A stretch of DNA of 54,771 bases from NCBI RefSeq assembly GCF_003149375.1, contig NZ_QFWH01000011.1:1-54771 (forward strand), in the 5' to 3' direction. This DNA comes from Vampirovibrio chlorellavorus (GTDB taxonomy: Bacteria; Cyanobacteriota; Vampirovibrionia; Vampirovibrionales; Vampirovibrionaceae). A model generated the notes under the pieces. That model was not told the origin of the DNA and searched no databases. It was given only the letters and a program-made list of their open reading frames with translations. This document shows, in pieces, positions 39,911 through 49,076 of this stretch. Made by a program: the position numbers and the translations under genes. Numbering within the stretch: position 1 is the stretch's first letter; each line of letters opens with the position of its first letter.

Positions 39911-41089
39911 TTATCGACCCAGACGCACGGTGTCTTTCAGCTTTTGCAGGCGGATTTGCGCGGCCTGTAAAGTCTCCGGACGTTTGGCGAAGCAGAAGCG
40001 CACAAACTTGCGCCCCAGTTCCGGGCGGCTGAAGAAGCTGGAGCCGGGCACCACGGCCACCCCAATGTCTTTCATCAGGAAGTGGGTAAACTCCACATCG
40101 GTTTTATAGCCAAAGTCGGAAATATCGCTGAACACGTAATAGGCCCCCTGGGAGCGGAAGAACTTGATGCCGGCCTCATCCAGAATGTTCATCATGATTA
40201 GGCGTTTTTCATTGTATTTCTGGGCCAAATCCAGATAGTAGGACTGGGGCAACTGCATGGCCGTAATGCCCGCCCGCTGCAGGGGAGCGGCGGCGCCCAC
40301 GGTTAAAAAGTCGTGCATTTTACGCACGGCGTTGGTAATGTCTTCCGGGGCGATGACAATGCCCACCCGCCAGCCGGTCACGCTGTAGGTCTTGGACAAC
40401 CCGTTGATGGTCACGGTCAGGTCTTTCATGCCCGGCAGGCTCGCCATGCCTACGTGTTGGTGCCCATCGTAGAGGATATGCTCATAGATTTCATCGGTGA
40501 AGGCCAAGACATTCCATTTTTGGCAGTACCTGGCGATCATTTCCAGCTCAGCCCGGCTGAAGACCTTGCCGGTGGGGTTGTGTGGGGTGTTGATGATGAT
40601 GGCCCGGGTTTTTTCGTTGAAAGCGGCGGCCAGTTCCGCTTCATCTATGCGCCATTCCGGGGGGTGCAAGGTCACGTAGCGGGGCACCGCACCGGCGATA
40701 ATGGCATCGGGGCCATAGTTCTCGTAATAGGGCTCAAACACAATCACTTCATCGCCGGGGTTGATGGTGGCCAGCATGACCGCAGCCATGGCTTCGGTGG
40801 CCCCGCAAGTCACGGTGACTTCGGTTTCGGGGTTGATGGCAATGCCCAGGTAGGGGCCTTCTTTTTCGGCGATGGCTTGGCGGAACTGGGCATCGCCCCA
40901 GGTGACCGCGTACTGGTTGATGTCATCGTGGATGGCTTCGCAAGCGGCCACTTTCAGTTCTTCGGGACAGGGAAAATCCGGGAACCCCTGGGCCAGGTTA
41001 ATGGCTTGGTATTTGCGGGCCATCTGGCTCATTTGACGAATCACCGATTCGTTAAATTGAGCGGCTTTGTGGGAGGTGCGGTTGGCCAT
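39911..41089 (-). CDS. Class I/II PLP aminotransferase (methionine/kynurenine aminotransferase-like)
   Basis: 392 residues. NLAQGFPDFPCPEELKVAA, CGATEAMAAVMLATINPGDE, IINTPHNPTGKVFSRAELE, FTDEIYEHILYDG and the PLP-lysine block INGLSKTYSVTGWRVG put it in the YbdL/KAT group of fold-type I transaminases, which use methionine, glutamine or kynurenine with a keto acid. ATG 41089 follows AGAGGGA. The upstream tRNA-Ala is on the same strand; cotranscription is possible but the gap includes no visible link. Confidence 0.93.
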   Translation of the reverse strand: MANRTSHKAAQFNESVIRQMSQMARKYQAINLAQGFPDFPCPEELKVAACEAIHDDINQYAVTWGDAQFRQAIAEKEGPYLGIAINPETEVTVTCGATEAMAAVMLATINPGDEVIVFEPYYENYGPDAIIAGAVPRYVTLHPPEWRIDEAELAAAFNEKTRAIIINTPHNPTGKVFSRAELEMIARYCQKWNVLAFTDEIYEHILYDGHQHVGMASLPGMKDLTVTINGLSKTYSVTGWRVGIVIAPEDITNAVRKMHDFLTVGAAAPLQRAGITAMQLPQSYYLDLAQKYNEKRLIMMNILDEAGIKFFRSQGAYYVFSDISDFGYKTDVEFTHFLMKDIGVAVVPGSSFFSRPELGRKFVRFCFAKRPETLQAAQIRLQKLKDTVRLGR

Positions 41090-41182
41090 GAATGGGGGTC
41101 CCTCTGTTTAATTGATTCCGGTTAAATTCATCGAAAACCAAAAAACCGAAATCCGCGAGAGGAAATCGGTTTTGGTGAAACT

Positions 41183-41258
41183 TGGTGGAGCATAGGAGAT
41201 TCGAACTCCTGACCTCTTCAATGCCATTGAAGCGCGCTACCAACTGCGCCAATGCCCC
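41183..41258 (-). tRNA. tRNA-Ala (GGC)
   Basis: Full cloverleaf of 76 bases: acceptor GGGGCAT/ATGCTCC with the G3-U70 alanine identity pair, D arm GCGC...GCGC, anticodon stem CTTCA/TGAAG with loop ATGGCAT (anticodon GGC), T arm AGGAG TTCGAAT CTCCT, and a genomically encoded CCA. Confidence 0.97.
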
Positions 41259-41651
41259 TTGGGTGTTAATGTTATAACGTGACTTCTCCCGGATTACAAG
41301 AGGGGAATTAAAATTTCTGTCATCATTTCATCCGATTCCGAGTGAACCCCGCCTCTCAAGGCCGCCATCCCGACATGGGAAGCGGGCCTGCCAACCCCTT
41401 CAGGCATGGGCTGGCCTTCCCTTTCGCCAATGGATCAGCCGATCCGGGCCTGTGGCGTTGAGGATTATCATGATCTAGGAATATTTTAACAATCCTGTTT
41501 GCATTGTTTTTTGAATTATGGTAGTTTATTTGCTCATCAGGATATGGGATGAGTTTTTGGTAGGGATACCCCGTCACCAGGGGATCTTTGGGTTTCATAA
41601 ATACAAAAGATACAAAATAAGCGATAGGCACATTGAAGGGGGTTTATCCGT
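41259..41651. other. Intergenic region before the subtilase gene
   Basis: About 390 bases. The stretch 41460-41540 is AT-rich and is the likely place for the promoter of the large protease gene; I see no confident consensus pair. No gene supported. Confidence 0.4.
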
Positions 41652-44600
41652 ATGCAATCCGTGCAATTTTTTGGCGGGAATTTTTTCAATCGTTTGAACA
41701 ACAAGGCCAAAGACAAGGCCACTGCTCCCCCGCCAGCGTTGGAGTACCTGCAACCGTTTTCGACGCCAGAGGATCAGTTTATACCGCTTTCCCGAGACAG
41801 CGAGGAGCCCTCGGAAAGTTCCAGCCTGCGGCCCGAGTCGCCGCCTGTCACCAGCACAGGGCCCAGTCGCTCTGTATCGACGGTCAGCCACAACCGGACC
41901 CCCCGCGCGGGCAAAGCGCTGGAGCGGCAATTCATCCAGACCCTGCAAGACAGTGATAACCACGAAGAGAAGGCCGCCATCGCTGAAATGCTGGGCAGAG
42001 CCGGTAGTATCGAGGCCCTGCCTGTACTGGTGGACTTGTTGAGCGACGACGGGGAGGATATCGAGGTACGCACCGCCGCTGCGGAGGCCATTAGCCTCAT
42101 CGGCAGCGGCATCAACCCGAATAGCTATACCACGACCGAACTGAGCGGCGTCTTGCTGGATCAATATCAGCGACGTAAAGCCGAAATGACCGAACGGCTG
42201 GCCCGACCCACCCTCAGCCTTCCCTTTGCCGATCGCCAACCGGAGGCCAAAGCCCGGAAAGATCGGATGACGGAGCTGAAAACCTTGTTGTCTGGCATTG
42301 GTAAACTGAATACCAAACTGGGCCGCAAAGCCTTGCAGCAGGAGTATCAAACCACCATCGGCATGAGCCTGATGGATGACGGGGAGGTGCGGCAGATGAT
42401 CCGGGCCACGGAGATGGCTGAGGAGGCATTCCAAAAGGAGCTGGAGAAGAAGTACCAACGTCCGGCTGCCGAATTACTGGCGGAAATCCCCAGAACCGAG
42501 CTGGAGGCCATGAAAAAGCAGGTGCTGCTGAAAACCCCGCAGGGCAAAACCATTGATTTGCTGGAAGCCTTGGCCCAGATTGCCATTTTGAAAGAAAAAC
42601 AGGCCCAGTTCGGTACAGAGTTGTTATCCGGCCTGATGGACGCCCTGGCCCTGCAGAATGATAAGGCGGTCACGGCGGCCTTGAAGCTGGGTCTCATTAA
42701 CAATCACCCGGCCATTAAGGCCAAAGCCCTGAAGCTGCTGCGGCATCGCAACGGGCTCAACTACAATAGCGACATCTACCCGAATCTCTACGCCCGAGAC
42801 GCGGAAATTCGCAAAGCGGCCCTCAAAAGTCTGGTGCACGCCAAGGAACCGGCAGCCCAGCAAAAAACCATGGAACTGCTCAAGCCCAAAGCCTTTCTGG
42901 AGCTGATGGGCGGCCTCAACCCAAATGGGCTGAAAAGCTACGTCAAATTTCTGGAGCAAGTGGCCGAAAACGGGGATGAGTTCATCGAGGCCCTCAGCAA
43001 CCGGGCCCTGCACAGCGATTATGATCTGGAAACACGGCAGGTGGCCTTGCTGGTGCTGGGCATGATGACCCAGGGGCCAGCGGCGGAAAGCGTTTCCCTG
43101 CAAACCCGGGCGCAAGCCCTGTCGGCCATCAAGGTGCTGGCGGTCAAACCGCCGGCTCGATCCACGGAAGATCTGGAAGCCCTGCGCTTGACGGCCACCC
43201 AGCTTTGGGTGCTGCAACAGGACCCTCAGGCCGTCGCTTCCGCCATTATGCTGGCCGACAGCAAGCATATCCGTATGAGCGGGGCCCAGCAGGCCGGTTT
43301 ACTGAACGCGGTCTTTTCGGTGCTGCAAGCGGATCGCCAAAAAAGCGAAAGCGAACGACAGCAGGAGACCCAACACCAGCTGCTGGACATTCTGCGTAGC
43401 GGGAAACATCCCAGCATTGGCCCGGATGAAGAACAGGCCTTGCGCAAAGCGCTTCCGGAGCCCGGCATCTACCAGCGACTCAACCCCCAAAATAGCGCGG
43501 ACTTTTTGGCCTTGAATGCGGGGGGAGTCCCTAATAACAGTCTCCAGAAACTAGTGGCCAGCCAAAATCAGCTGCTGCGCCCCTTTCTGACCCGTCTGGC
43601 CGAAACCGAGAAATCGCCCATCGCCCAGATGCTGGCCATCCGAATTCTGGGGGTGCTGCAAGACGCGGACAGTCTGGGCTATTTAAAAGAGCGGGCCCGA
43701 GATCCGCTCAAGGGCAAAATCGATTGGGACGCCGATGTGAGTTACCGGGGAAATCCGGCCAGCGCCGCCGCCAACGTGCGGTTAAACACACTGGCCGCCC
43801 TGGGGGATATCGGGCGTTCGGAGGCCCTGGATGTGATGCTGGATGCTTTGGATGATGCCGTGTTGAAAAACTTCGCCGCCGAACCCTTGGGCCAAATTGC
43901 CGAACACGCCAATCAGCACGCTTCCGAGGAGCAGATTCGGCAGGCCCGGACCAAGCTGGTACGCCTGATGGAAACCCCCAATACCACCCGCGCCATGCGG
44001 GCCGTTCGCATCAAGGCGGCCAGCGCCCTGTATCAGTTTAAAGACGGGGTCAAGGACATCAAGGCCTTTGTGGAGAGAACCCCCGATCCCAACTTCCGCA
44101 GACAGGCCCTGTCCGCTTTTTTAAGCCACAATCACGGGCTGGAAAAGGATCACGAGGATTATCCCCTGATTCGGTCCATGATTCACCCCGGCTTGGGGAT
44201 TGAGCAACTGCACGAGCAGGGGGTGACCGGTAAGGGCGTTCAAATGGCCATTGTGGACGGGGGTTATGTGAACCCCGAGAATGAGGAGGCCTTTCAGGAT
44301 CGGGTTAAACTGCCAGCCAACGCTGAAGATCCCGAACATGCCCACCCCACCATGGTGATGACCACGGCGGCGGCCAACGGCAAGCTGAAAGGGGTGGCCC
44401 CGGATGCCGTGGTGTTCTCGGACAAGTGGCCGGACTTTCAGGCCAAAGACACCATGGCCGTGTACAAAAAAATGATTGAAGGCAAACTGCGGGGAGAAAA
44501 CGACATTCGCGTCATCAACAACTCCTGGGGCTTCAGCAATCCCAATGCCATCCTGCACAGAGAAGTTCGCGACATCCTGCGTGACTACAAAAAAGTGGTG

Positions 44601-45593
44601 GATCTGGCGGAGAAAGCGGGCATCCAGATGGTCTTCGCCGCCGGGAACGAGGGCGAGGGCATGGCCTTTCCCAAGGTGGGCACCCTCAGCGTGTTCGGGC
44701 TGGATTTGGACAAGTTGACCCGGGAGGACGCCAAAACGGTGGACTACATTCTGGACAAGGTCATTCTGGCCGGGGCTTTAAACACCCAGGGCGATGATCA
44801 GAACCGGGCCCTGCACCGCATTGCCGACTTCAGCAGTCGGGGGGATAGTCTGAATGCCCGACTGGAACCCACGGTGCTGGCCCCCGGCGCCGATATGATG
44901 GTGTATGGTTGGGATCCCTACAAAGGAAATCCCATGCAGCTGGTGAACGGTACCTCTTTCGCCAGTCCCTATGTGAGTGGCCTGCTAAGCCTGATGTTGC
45001 AGAAAAATCCCAACCTCAGCCCGGCGGAGTTGCGGGAGATTCTGAAGCAGACCGCCGTGGCGCTTCCCGATGTTCCTCGCTCCGAACAGGGGCATGGGGT
45101 GGTGGATCCGCAAGCGGCGGTAAAACTGGCTGCCAGTTATGGGCAGTCGAGTCGCAAGCGGAAACTGGACAGTCAAGACAGTGATAGTAGCAGCGGAAGT
45201 TCCGGTCAGTCAGGCGTTAAAAAGCCAAACCAAATCAAAAAGGATGGCCCCAAGGCCGCGCTGGCGTCATTGCCCGTGTGGGACTCTGGCTTCTCGCAGG
45301 GTGCTGGGGGAACGGTGAAAAAAAAATGGCAAACGGCCTCTTCCAAGCCTTCCCAGTCAACGCCTGACCTGCGGGAGGTCAGCGCTCTGACACTCAAGCC
45401 ACCCTCTGACGGCTGGCTATCCGCCGGGAAAAGTTTTTTAACGGGTCAACCTTTGTTGAAGAGCGCCAAGGGGCCGACCGCTGCCCCGGTACTGCCTTCC
45501 AAAGCCAGCAAACCGGCCTTCAGATCCAAAGCGTCGGCACCCCGACCACTCATGAACCCGCCCAGACCGCCAGCGCTGGTAATGACCCGGTGA
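41652..45593 (+). CDS. Giant HEAT-like repeat protein with C-terminal subtilisin (S8) protease domain
   Basis: 1313 residues. After a 60-residue low-complexity start come helical HEAT/ARM-like repeats over about residues 90-830 (LPVLVDLLSDDGEDIEVRTA, NVRLNTLAALGDIGRSEALD, VRIKAASALYQFKDGVKDIK). The S8 protease domain follows (about 850-1160): Asp869 in AIVDGGY, His898 in HAHPTMV (the HGTHVAG position), oxyanion Asn999 in AAGNEGEG and Ser1102 in NGTSFASP. The 150-residue tail is Ser/Pro/Lys-rich. There is no Sec signal, so it is either cytoplasmic or exported by another route. GAAGGGGG precedes ATG 41652. The last 148 bases overlap the convergent repair gene. Role, perhaps targeted or self-processing proteolysis with the repeats as substrate or partner dock, is inference. 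Confidence 0.88.
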   Translation: MQSVQFFGGNFFNRLNNKAKDKATAPPPALEYLQPFSTPEDQFIPLSRDSEEPSESSSLRPESPPVTSTGPSRSVSTVSHNRTPRAGKALERQFIQTLQDSDNHEEKAAIAEMLGRAGSIEALPVLVDLLSDDGEDIEVRTAAAEAISLIGSGINPNSYTTTELSGVLLDQYQRRKAEMTERLARPTLSLPFADRQPEAKARKDRMTELKTLLSGIGKLNTKLGRKALQQEYQTTIGMSLMDDGEVRQMIRATEMAEEAFQKELEKKYQRPAAELLAEIPRTELEAMKKQVLLKTPQGKTIDLLEALAQIAILKEKQAQFGTELLSGLMDALALQNDKAVTAALKLGLINNHPAIKAKALKLLRHRNGLNYNSDIYPNLYARDAEIRKAALKSLVHAKEPAAQQKTMELLKPKAFLELMGGLNPNGLKSYVKFLEQVAENGDEFIEALSNRALHSDYDLETRQVALLVLGMMTQGPAAESVSLQTRAQALSAIKVLAVKPPARSTEDLEALRLTATQLWVLQQDPQAVASAIMLADSKHIRMSGAQQAGLLNAVFSVLQADRQKSESERQQETQHQLLDILRSGKHPSIGPDEEQALRKALPEPGIYQRLNPQNSADFLALNAGGVPNNSLQKLVASQNQLLRPFLTRLAETEKSPIAQMLAIRILGVLQDADSLGYLKERARDPLKGKIDWDADVSYRGNPASAAANVRLNTLAALGDIGRSEALDVMLDALDDAVLKNFAAEPLGQIAEHANQHASEEQIRQARTKLVRLMETPNTTRAMRAVRIKAASALYQFKDGVKDIKAFVERTPDPNFRRQALSAFLSHNHGLEKDHEDYPLIRSMIHPGLGIEQLHEQGVTGKGVQMAIVDGGYVNPENEEAFQDRVKLPANAEDPEHAHPTMVMTTAAANGKLKGVAPDAVVFSDKWPDFQAKDTMAVYKKMIEGKLRGENDIRVINNSWGFSNPNAILHREVRDILRDYKKVVDLAEKAGIQMVFAAGNEGEGMAFPKVGTLSVFGLDLDKLTREDAKTVDYILDKVILAGALNTQGDDQNRALHRIADFSSRGDSLNARLEPTVLAPGADMMVYGWDPYKGNPMQLVNGTSFASPYVSGLLSLMLQKNPNLSPAELREILKQTAVALPDVPRSEQGHGVVDPQAAVKLAASYGQSSRKRKLDSQDSDSSSGSSGQSGVKKPNQIKKDGPKAALASLPVWDSGFSQGAGGTVKKKWQTASSKPSQSTPDLREVSALTLKPPSDGWLSAGKSFLTGQPLLKSAKGPTAAPVLPSKASKPAFRSKASAPRPLMNPPRPPALVMTR

Positions 45594-45994
45594 CAGGGCA
45601 GGATAATGGGCAATGGATTTCGTCCCAAGGCGCCGCCCACTGCACGGGTGGCCCTGGGCCTGTCCACTCGGTGCGCCATCCACTGATAGGAACGGGTTTC
45701 TCCATAGGGAATGCCTGCCAGCGCATGGCAAACTGCTTGTTGAAAGGGCGTTCCCGTCAGTTGTAGCGGCAGCGCGTCAAAGGTAACGATTTCTCCCACG
45801 AAGTAGCGCTGTAAAAGGGCTAGGGCGTGACGCTCCAGATCCGTCTCCGGGTCTTCGCGAAACCCGGCGGGGGCTGTTAAGGTGCTTCCCTGCCAGTCCA
45901 GACTGATGAGGGCCGCTTCCGTACTCGCCAGAGACCAGCCGCCCAAGGGGGAGGAAAACCACAGGCGTCGCTTGGTTTGTAGGGGCCTATTCAT
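45446..45994 (-). CDS. Methylated-DNA-[protein]-cysteine S-methyltransferase (Ogt/MGMT)
   Basis: Suicide repair protein that takes alkyl groups from O6-alkylguanine. 182 residues: TPFQQAVCHALAGIPYGETR, the helix-turn-helix with RAVGGALGRNP, and the acceptor-cysteine motif ILPCHRVITSAGGLGGFMSG. The family usually ends soon after the KxxLLxxEG block (here KAGLLALEG); this protein carries about 16 further residues. Those and the preceding 30 codons lie within the overlap with the protease gene on the other strand. Confidence 0.95.
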   Translation of the reverse strand: MNRPLQTKRRLWFSSPLGGWSLASTEAALISLDWQGSTLTAPAGFREDPETDLERHALALLQRYFVGEIVTFDALPLQLTGTPFQQAVCHALAGIPYGETRSYQWMAHRVDRPRATRAVGGALGRNPLPIILPCHRVITSAGGLGGFMSGRGADALDLKAGLLALEGSTGAAVGPLALFNKG

Positions 45995-46147
45995 GGTCTA
46001 TTCATCAGGGGCATGACATCAACTGGTCTCGTTCATCACAGTGTGTTTATCTTCCGCCAAATCCGGCCCGGAAACAACGGACCCGCTAAGCGCTGAACGC
46101 TGAACACTACAGCCCCTCCTCCCTCTCTTCCCGGGTGGAATTCCCCA

Positions 46148-47461
46148 TTACAGCAGTATCAGGGGCAGGATGGTCAGGATGATGGGCAGTAAATTCTGAA
46201 AAGTGGACTTGGCTCTGGCTTGGGGCGAGGTGGGTGCGCCACCGGCGGAGGCCACGGCAATCACCCGTTGCATGCGCGCGTTGGGGTCCATCTCTGGGGA
46301 AGTGGCATGGAATACCCTACCTTCCAGACGATCCAGCCGGTTGTTCACCGGTTCGCTGGGATAGGTATGTCCCAAGACCTGTTTTTCCACCTCGTCCATG
46401 GCCGCCAGCATATCAGGAGAAATCTGTCCGCCGCCACCCATGCCCGGCGCCGCCATGACCGGCTGGTAGCTGGCCTGCTGATCGCCGTAGCTCTGCCCGT
46501 AGCTTTGCGGCTGGTAATTGCCCGGCACAGGCTGACCGTAGGCGGGCGGGTTGCCATAGGTAGGACCGTTGGCCGTGGCCACCTGGGAACCGGGATAATA
46601 CCCCGGTTGACCCGCATTGGGCCCATAGGCGTTAGGTGGAGCGTAGCCGTTGCCCAGCTGGCCGTAAGGGGGTGGCGTGTAGCTGGAATAAGCGCCATTG
46701 GGGCTGCCGACACTGTTGCTGCCCCCAATGTAGGGAATGACCTGAGAGGGCGGGGCGGCCACCCCGGTATCCCCCAGAACCACCAGTTGCAGGTTGTCCA
46801 TACGATCGGACAACGCCCCGCTCTGAGGGACTTTAAAGACTTCTTTTTCCAGTCGGGCCAATCGCATCGTAATATCTTCCTGCAGGTAGGTTTTCCCGAA
46901 CAGTTTCTGCTCCATCTGGCTGATGGTGGGATAGTCGCTCTCTCCGGCGGCAGGCGCGGGGCCGGTGGCGGATGCGGGTCCGGCGGCAGGCGCTGGAAAA
47001 TTGGCGGGATAACTGCCTTTCGATGCTTTACTGGTGGCCGGTGGCCTGTTCAGGGGGCTTTTTTTGCCCAGGCCACTGGCCGTGGCCATATTGGGAGAGC
47101 CTTTGGACTGGTTGTCGTTATTTTTAGGGGCGGCTTTCGCCGGGGGGAGCGGATTTTTCGGCTGCGCGGACAAGGGTCCCAGCGTGCTGGGGGATAAAGC
47201 GGTTTTTAATTTTTCAATGCGGGCCTCCAGTGTACCATTTTGCCGTTGGCCAAAGACGGTATCCTCCAGTCGGCCCACCCGGGCTTCCAGCGGCTCCTGA
47301 TCGTACTGAACCGCAAACAGCGTACTCTCCAGAGTCTGCACGGTCTGGGTATTGCCCTGAACCGGGGCGGCCATGGTCGGGGTGGCGCTCATTAGCACAG
47401 TCACCACACCGCAAAATAAAAGCTGGAGCCCAAAATTGCGTTTCTGCATCATCAGCTTCAA
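46148..47461 (-). CDS. Exported protein with three ~43-residue LExxLFG...RLxRLExxVF modules
   Basis: 437 residues with a signal peptide (LQLLFCGVVTVLMSATPTMA). Three similar modules are visible: LESTLFAVQYDQEPLEARVG (near 45), MEQKLFGKTYLQEDITMRLA (near 170) and VEKQVLGHTYPSEPVNNRLD (near 345), each followed by RLExxVF. They are separated by Pro/Asn/Ala-rich linkers and a long Gly/Tyr/Gln/Pro segment (GQLGNGYAPPNAYGPNAGQP). A final hydrophobic helix (LLPIILTILPLILL) could anchor it. I associate these modules with cyanobacterial/melainabacterial envelope proteins of unknown function. TTG 47461 has AGGA seven bases upstream. Confidence 0.75.
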   Translation of the reverse strand: MKLMMQKRNFGLQLLFCGVVTVLMSATPTMAAPVQGNTQTVQTLESTLFAVQYDQEPLEARVGRLEDTVFGQRQNGTLEARIEKLKTALSPSTLGPLSAQPKNPLPPAKAAPKNNDNQSKGSPNMATASGLGKKSPLNRPPATSKASKGSYPANFPAPAAGPASATGPAPAAGESDYPTISQMEQKLFGKTYLQEDITMRLARLEKEVFKVPQSGALSDRMDNLQLVVLGDTGVAAPPSQVIPYIGGSNSVGSPNGAYSSYTPPPYGQLGNGYAPPNAYGPNAGQPGYYPGSQVATANGPTYGNPPAYGQPVPGNYQPQSYGQSYGDQQASYQPVMAAPGMGGGGQISPDMLAAMDEVEKQVLGHTYPSEPVNNRLDRLEGRVFHATSPEMDPNARMQRVIAVASAGGAPTSPQARAKSTFQNLLPIILTILPLILL

Positions 47462-47783
47462 GCACCCTTCCTTTATAATAGAGAGGACTGTTTCTGAACC
47501 CAGGTTGTTCCGGAATCCCCACCAATTAATGTTGAGTCACCGTAAAAAATGTAGGTATCGTACCGGGGCCAAATTGGATGATTCTGGTTCAGGCCCGGAT
47601 GAGAAAACAGGAAATGAGTCACAGTCGGCGGTTTATAATTATTGTAAGCCCCATGCTTTGAAAAGAACAAGTGTCTGTTCGGGTAATAACAAGAGCATGC
47701 AGCCGTTCGGGCCATATCAGATATGGTAATATGGTTACAACTGAGCTTTTTGAAGTGTTCCCAAACCCAATCAGGCCTGCGGA
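47462..47783. promoter_or_regulatory. Divergent intergenic region
   Basis: About 320 bases between the three-module gene (minus) and the PilZ gene (plus). TATTATAAA at about 47472-47480 (minus strand) may be a -10 for the former; TAATAT near 47727 with ATATC...GATAT around it may serve the latter. No gene seen. Confidence 0.35.
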
Positions 47784-48455
47784 GTGAGCAAGACAATCAG
47801 TAAAGGTCGCTTCCAGATTAACAAGAACGTCTTTGCCGCTTGTTATCTGGATGTTATGGAGGCCAACAATCAGGAAGTCCGTCTGGTGCTAAGCGCCAAA
47901 AAACGGGGCGACCAGCAGGTGGCCATTGGGACTCGTATTTACCTGGATTTGCCCAGCAGTCCGGAGGCGGCCCGGAGTTTTGATACCGTTTCGGTCACCG
48001 TGCTGAAAATTGAAGAAAATGATCATCAATTTATCCATGTGTGTAGTCCCATTCAAAAATCCACTCACCCGGAACGTCGTCAGGAACCCCGTAAAGTGGT
48101 CGATTTTCCCGTGTTGCTGGTGGACTCCCAGACCCTGTTTTTGGCGGTCAATGGCAACTCCAGCGGCCTGGCGTTACGCTATGCGGCCCAGCGGGCCATG
48201 CTCAAGCTGACCATTGGCCAGTCCTACCAGTTCAAGTTTAACTGCAAAGGCGAGGACTGTAACATTCGGGGCGTGGTCAAGCACATTCAGTACGACTGGC
48301 AGACTTTTGAGCATCGGGTGGGTGTGTGCTTCCCCAACATGAGCAAGGATGAGGAGATTATGCTGAACCTCATGGTAGACCCCAACTACACGGTACCCAT
48401 TTCCACCCGGCAAACCATAGATACCGGCGCTGGCAAAATTTCACTGAACGATTAG
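47784..48455 (+). CDS. PilZ-domain protein (YcgR-like arrangement)
   Basis: 223 residues. The C-terminal PilZ domain has the c-di-GMP-binding RxxxR in PERRQEPRKVVDFPVLL and the [D/N]xSxxG in VNGNSSGLALRY, then HRVGVCFPNMSKDEE. The N-terminal 95 residues look like a YcgR-N-type beta domain. It would couple cyclic di-GMP to motility or surface behaviour, plausible with pilins in this genome. The N of NxSxxG replaces the commoner D. GTG 47784 is the start; its ribosome site is weak. Confidence 0.82.
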   Translation: MSKTISKGRFQINKNVFAACYLDVMEANNQEVRLVLSAKKRGDQQVAIGTRIYLDLPSSPEAARSFDTVSVTVLKIEENDHQFIHVCSPIQKSTHPERRQEPRKVVDFPVLLVDSQTLFLAVNGNSSGLALRYAAQRAMLKLTIGQSYQFKFNCKGEDCNIRGVVKHIQYDWQTFEHRVGVCFPNMSKDEEIMLNLMVDPNYTVPISTRQTIDTGAGKISLND

Positions 48456-48512
48456 CCCCATTGTCGCTCGCTTCCAGCCGTTCCAGGTGCGTACGCCATT
48501 GGTGATCCAAAA

Positions 48513-48536
48513 AATTGTTAAATAATTTTAACAATT
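48513..48536. promoter_or_regulatory. Perfect 10-bp inverted repeat upstream of the small helical gene
   Basis: AATTGTTAAA, TAAT, TTTAACAATT is a perfect dyad, and directly beside it TTGAT(AGATATCG)ATCAA forms a second imperfect dyad (48535-48552). No T-run follows and a promoter-like AT-rich stretch (TATATATTTATAAAG) lies downstream, so an operator is more likely than a terminator. Confidence 0.5.
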
Positions 48537-48633
48537 GATAGATATCGATCAATATTACACTTTGATTCTCCTTTATATATTTATAAAGCAATTTGGATAG
48601 GCTGAGTCCAATCTCTCTATAAAGGAGAAACAA

Positions 48634-48963
48634 ATGGGTTTTGCAGCAAGTCAAGCCAGATACATGATGCTCACCGCCCGGAAGAGCGATCTGGAGATAC
48701 AGGGGCAGTTTATTAACCAGGCCCGTATGCAGTTGGCAAACGTGACCGGAGCCCTGTTTACCATCGCCTCCAACCTGGAGCCGGAAGGGCCAGAGGCACA
48801 ACAGCTTCAGGCACGGGTTGCGGCTATTCAGGCCATTGATAAGTCTCTGGAGCTTCAGTTAAGAAGGGTCGATACCCAGCGAGAAGCGGTCCAGACCGAG
48901 ATTGACGCGGTTCGGAAGGTTATTGGAAAAAACATCGAATCCACCTTCAAAACATTCGGTTAA
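48634..48963 (+). CDS. Small coiled-coil protein of a Melainabacteria-type family
   Basis: 109 residues, mostly helical. The start MGFAASQARYMMLTARKSDL, followed by EIQGQFINQARMQLA, is a pattern I recall from many small proteins of non-photosynthetic cyanobacterial relatives; their function is not established to my knowledge. The C-terminal half is a coiled coil (LELQLRRVDTQREAVQTEID). AAAGGAG precedes ATG 48634. Two dyads upstream suggest regulated expression. The helical layout recalls secretion-needle or filament subunits, but that is speculation. Confidence 0.7.
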   Translation: MGFAASQARYMMLTARKSDLEIQGQFINQARMQLANVTGALFTIASNLEPEGPEAQQLQARVAAIQAIDKSLELQLRRVDTQREAVQTEIDAVRKVIGKNIESTFKTFG

Positions 48964-49076
48964 CCGGACAACCGGCTGAATCAATCGGGTAGGCAGTTCC
49001 TTCAGATCAGGCTGGCAAGCGCGTGGCGCTTACAACATCATCACCCTCAATGGCCAATTGCTGTATCATTGTCTTT

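Noticed and set aside
41183-41258. tRNA-Ala as an integration site
   Set aside because: Flanking sequence is ordinary; no repeat of its 3' end or mobile genes nearby.
42624-43268. 214-codon minus-strand frame inside the protease gene
   Set aside because: His/Gln-rich shadow translation of the HEAT-like region; no initiation signal.
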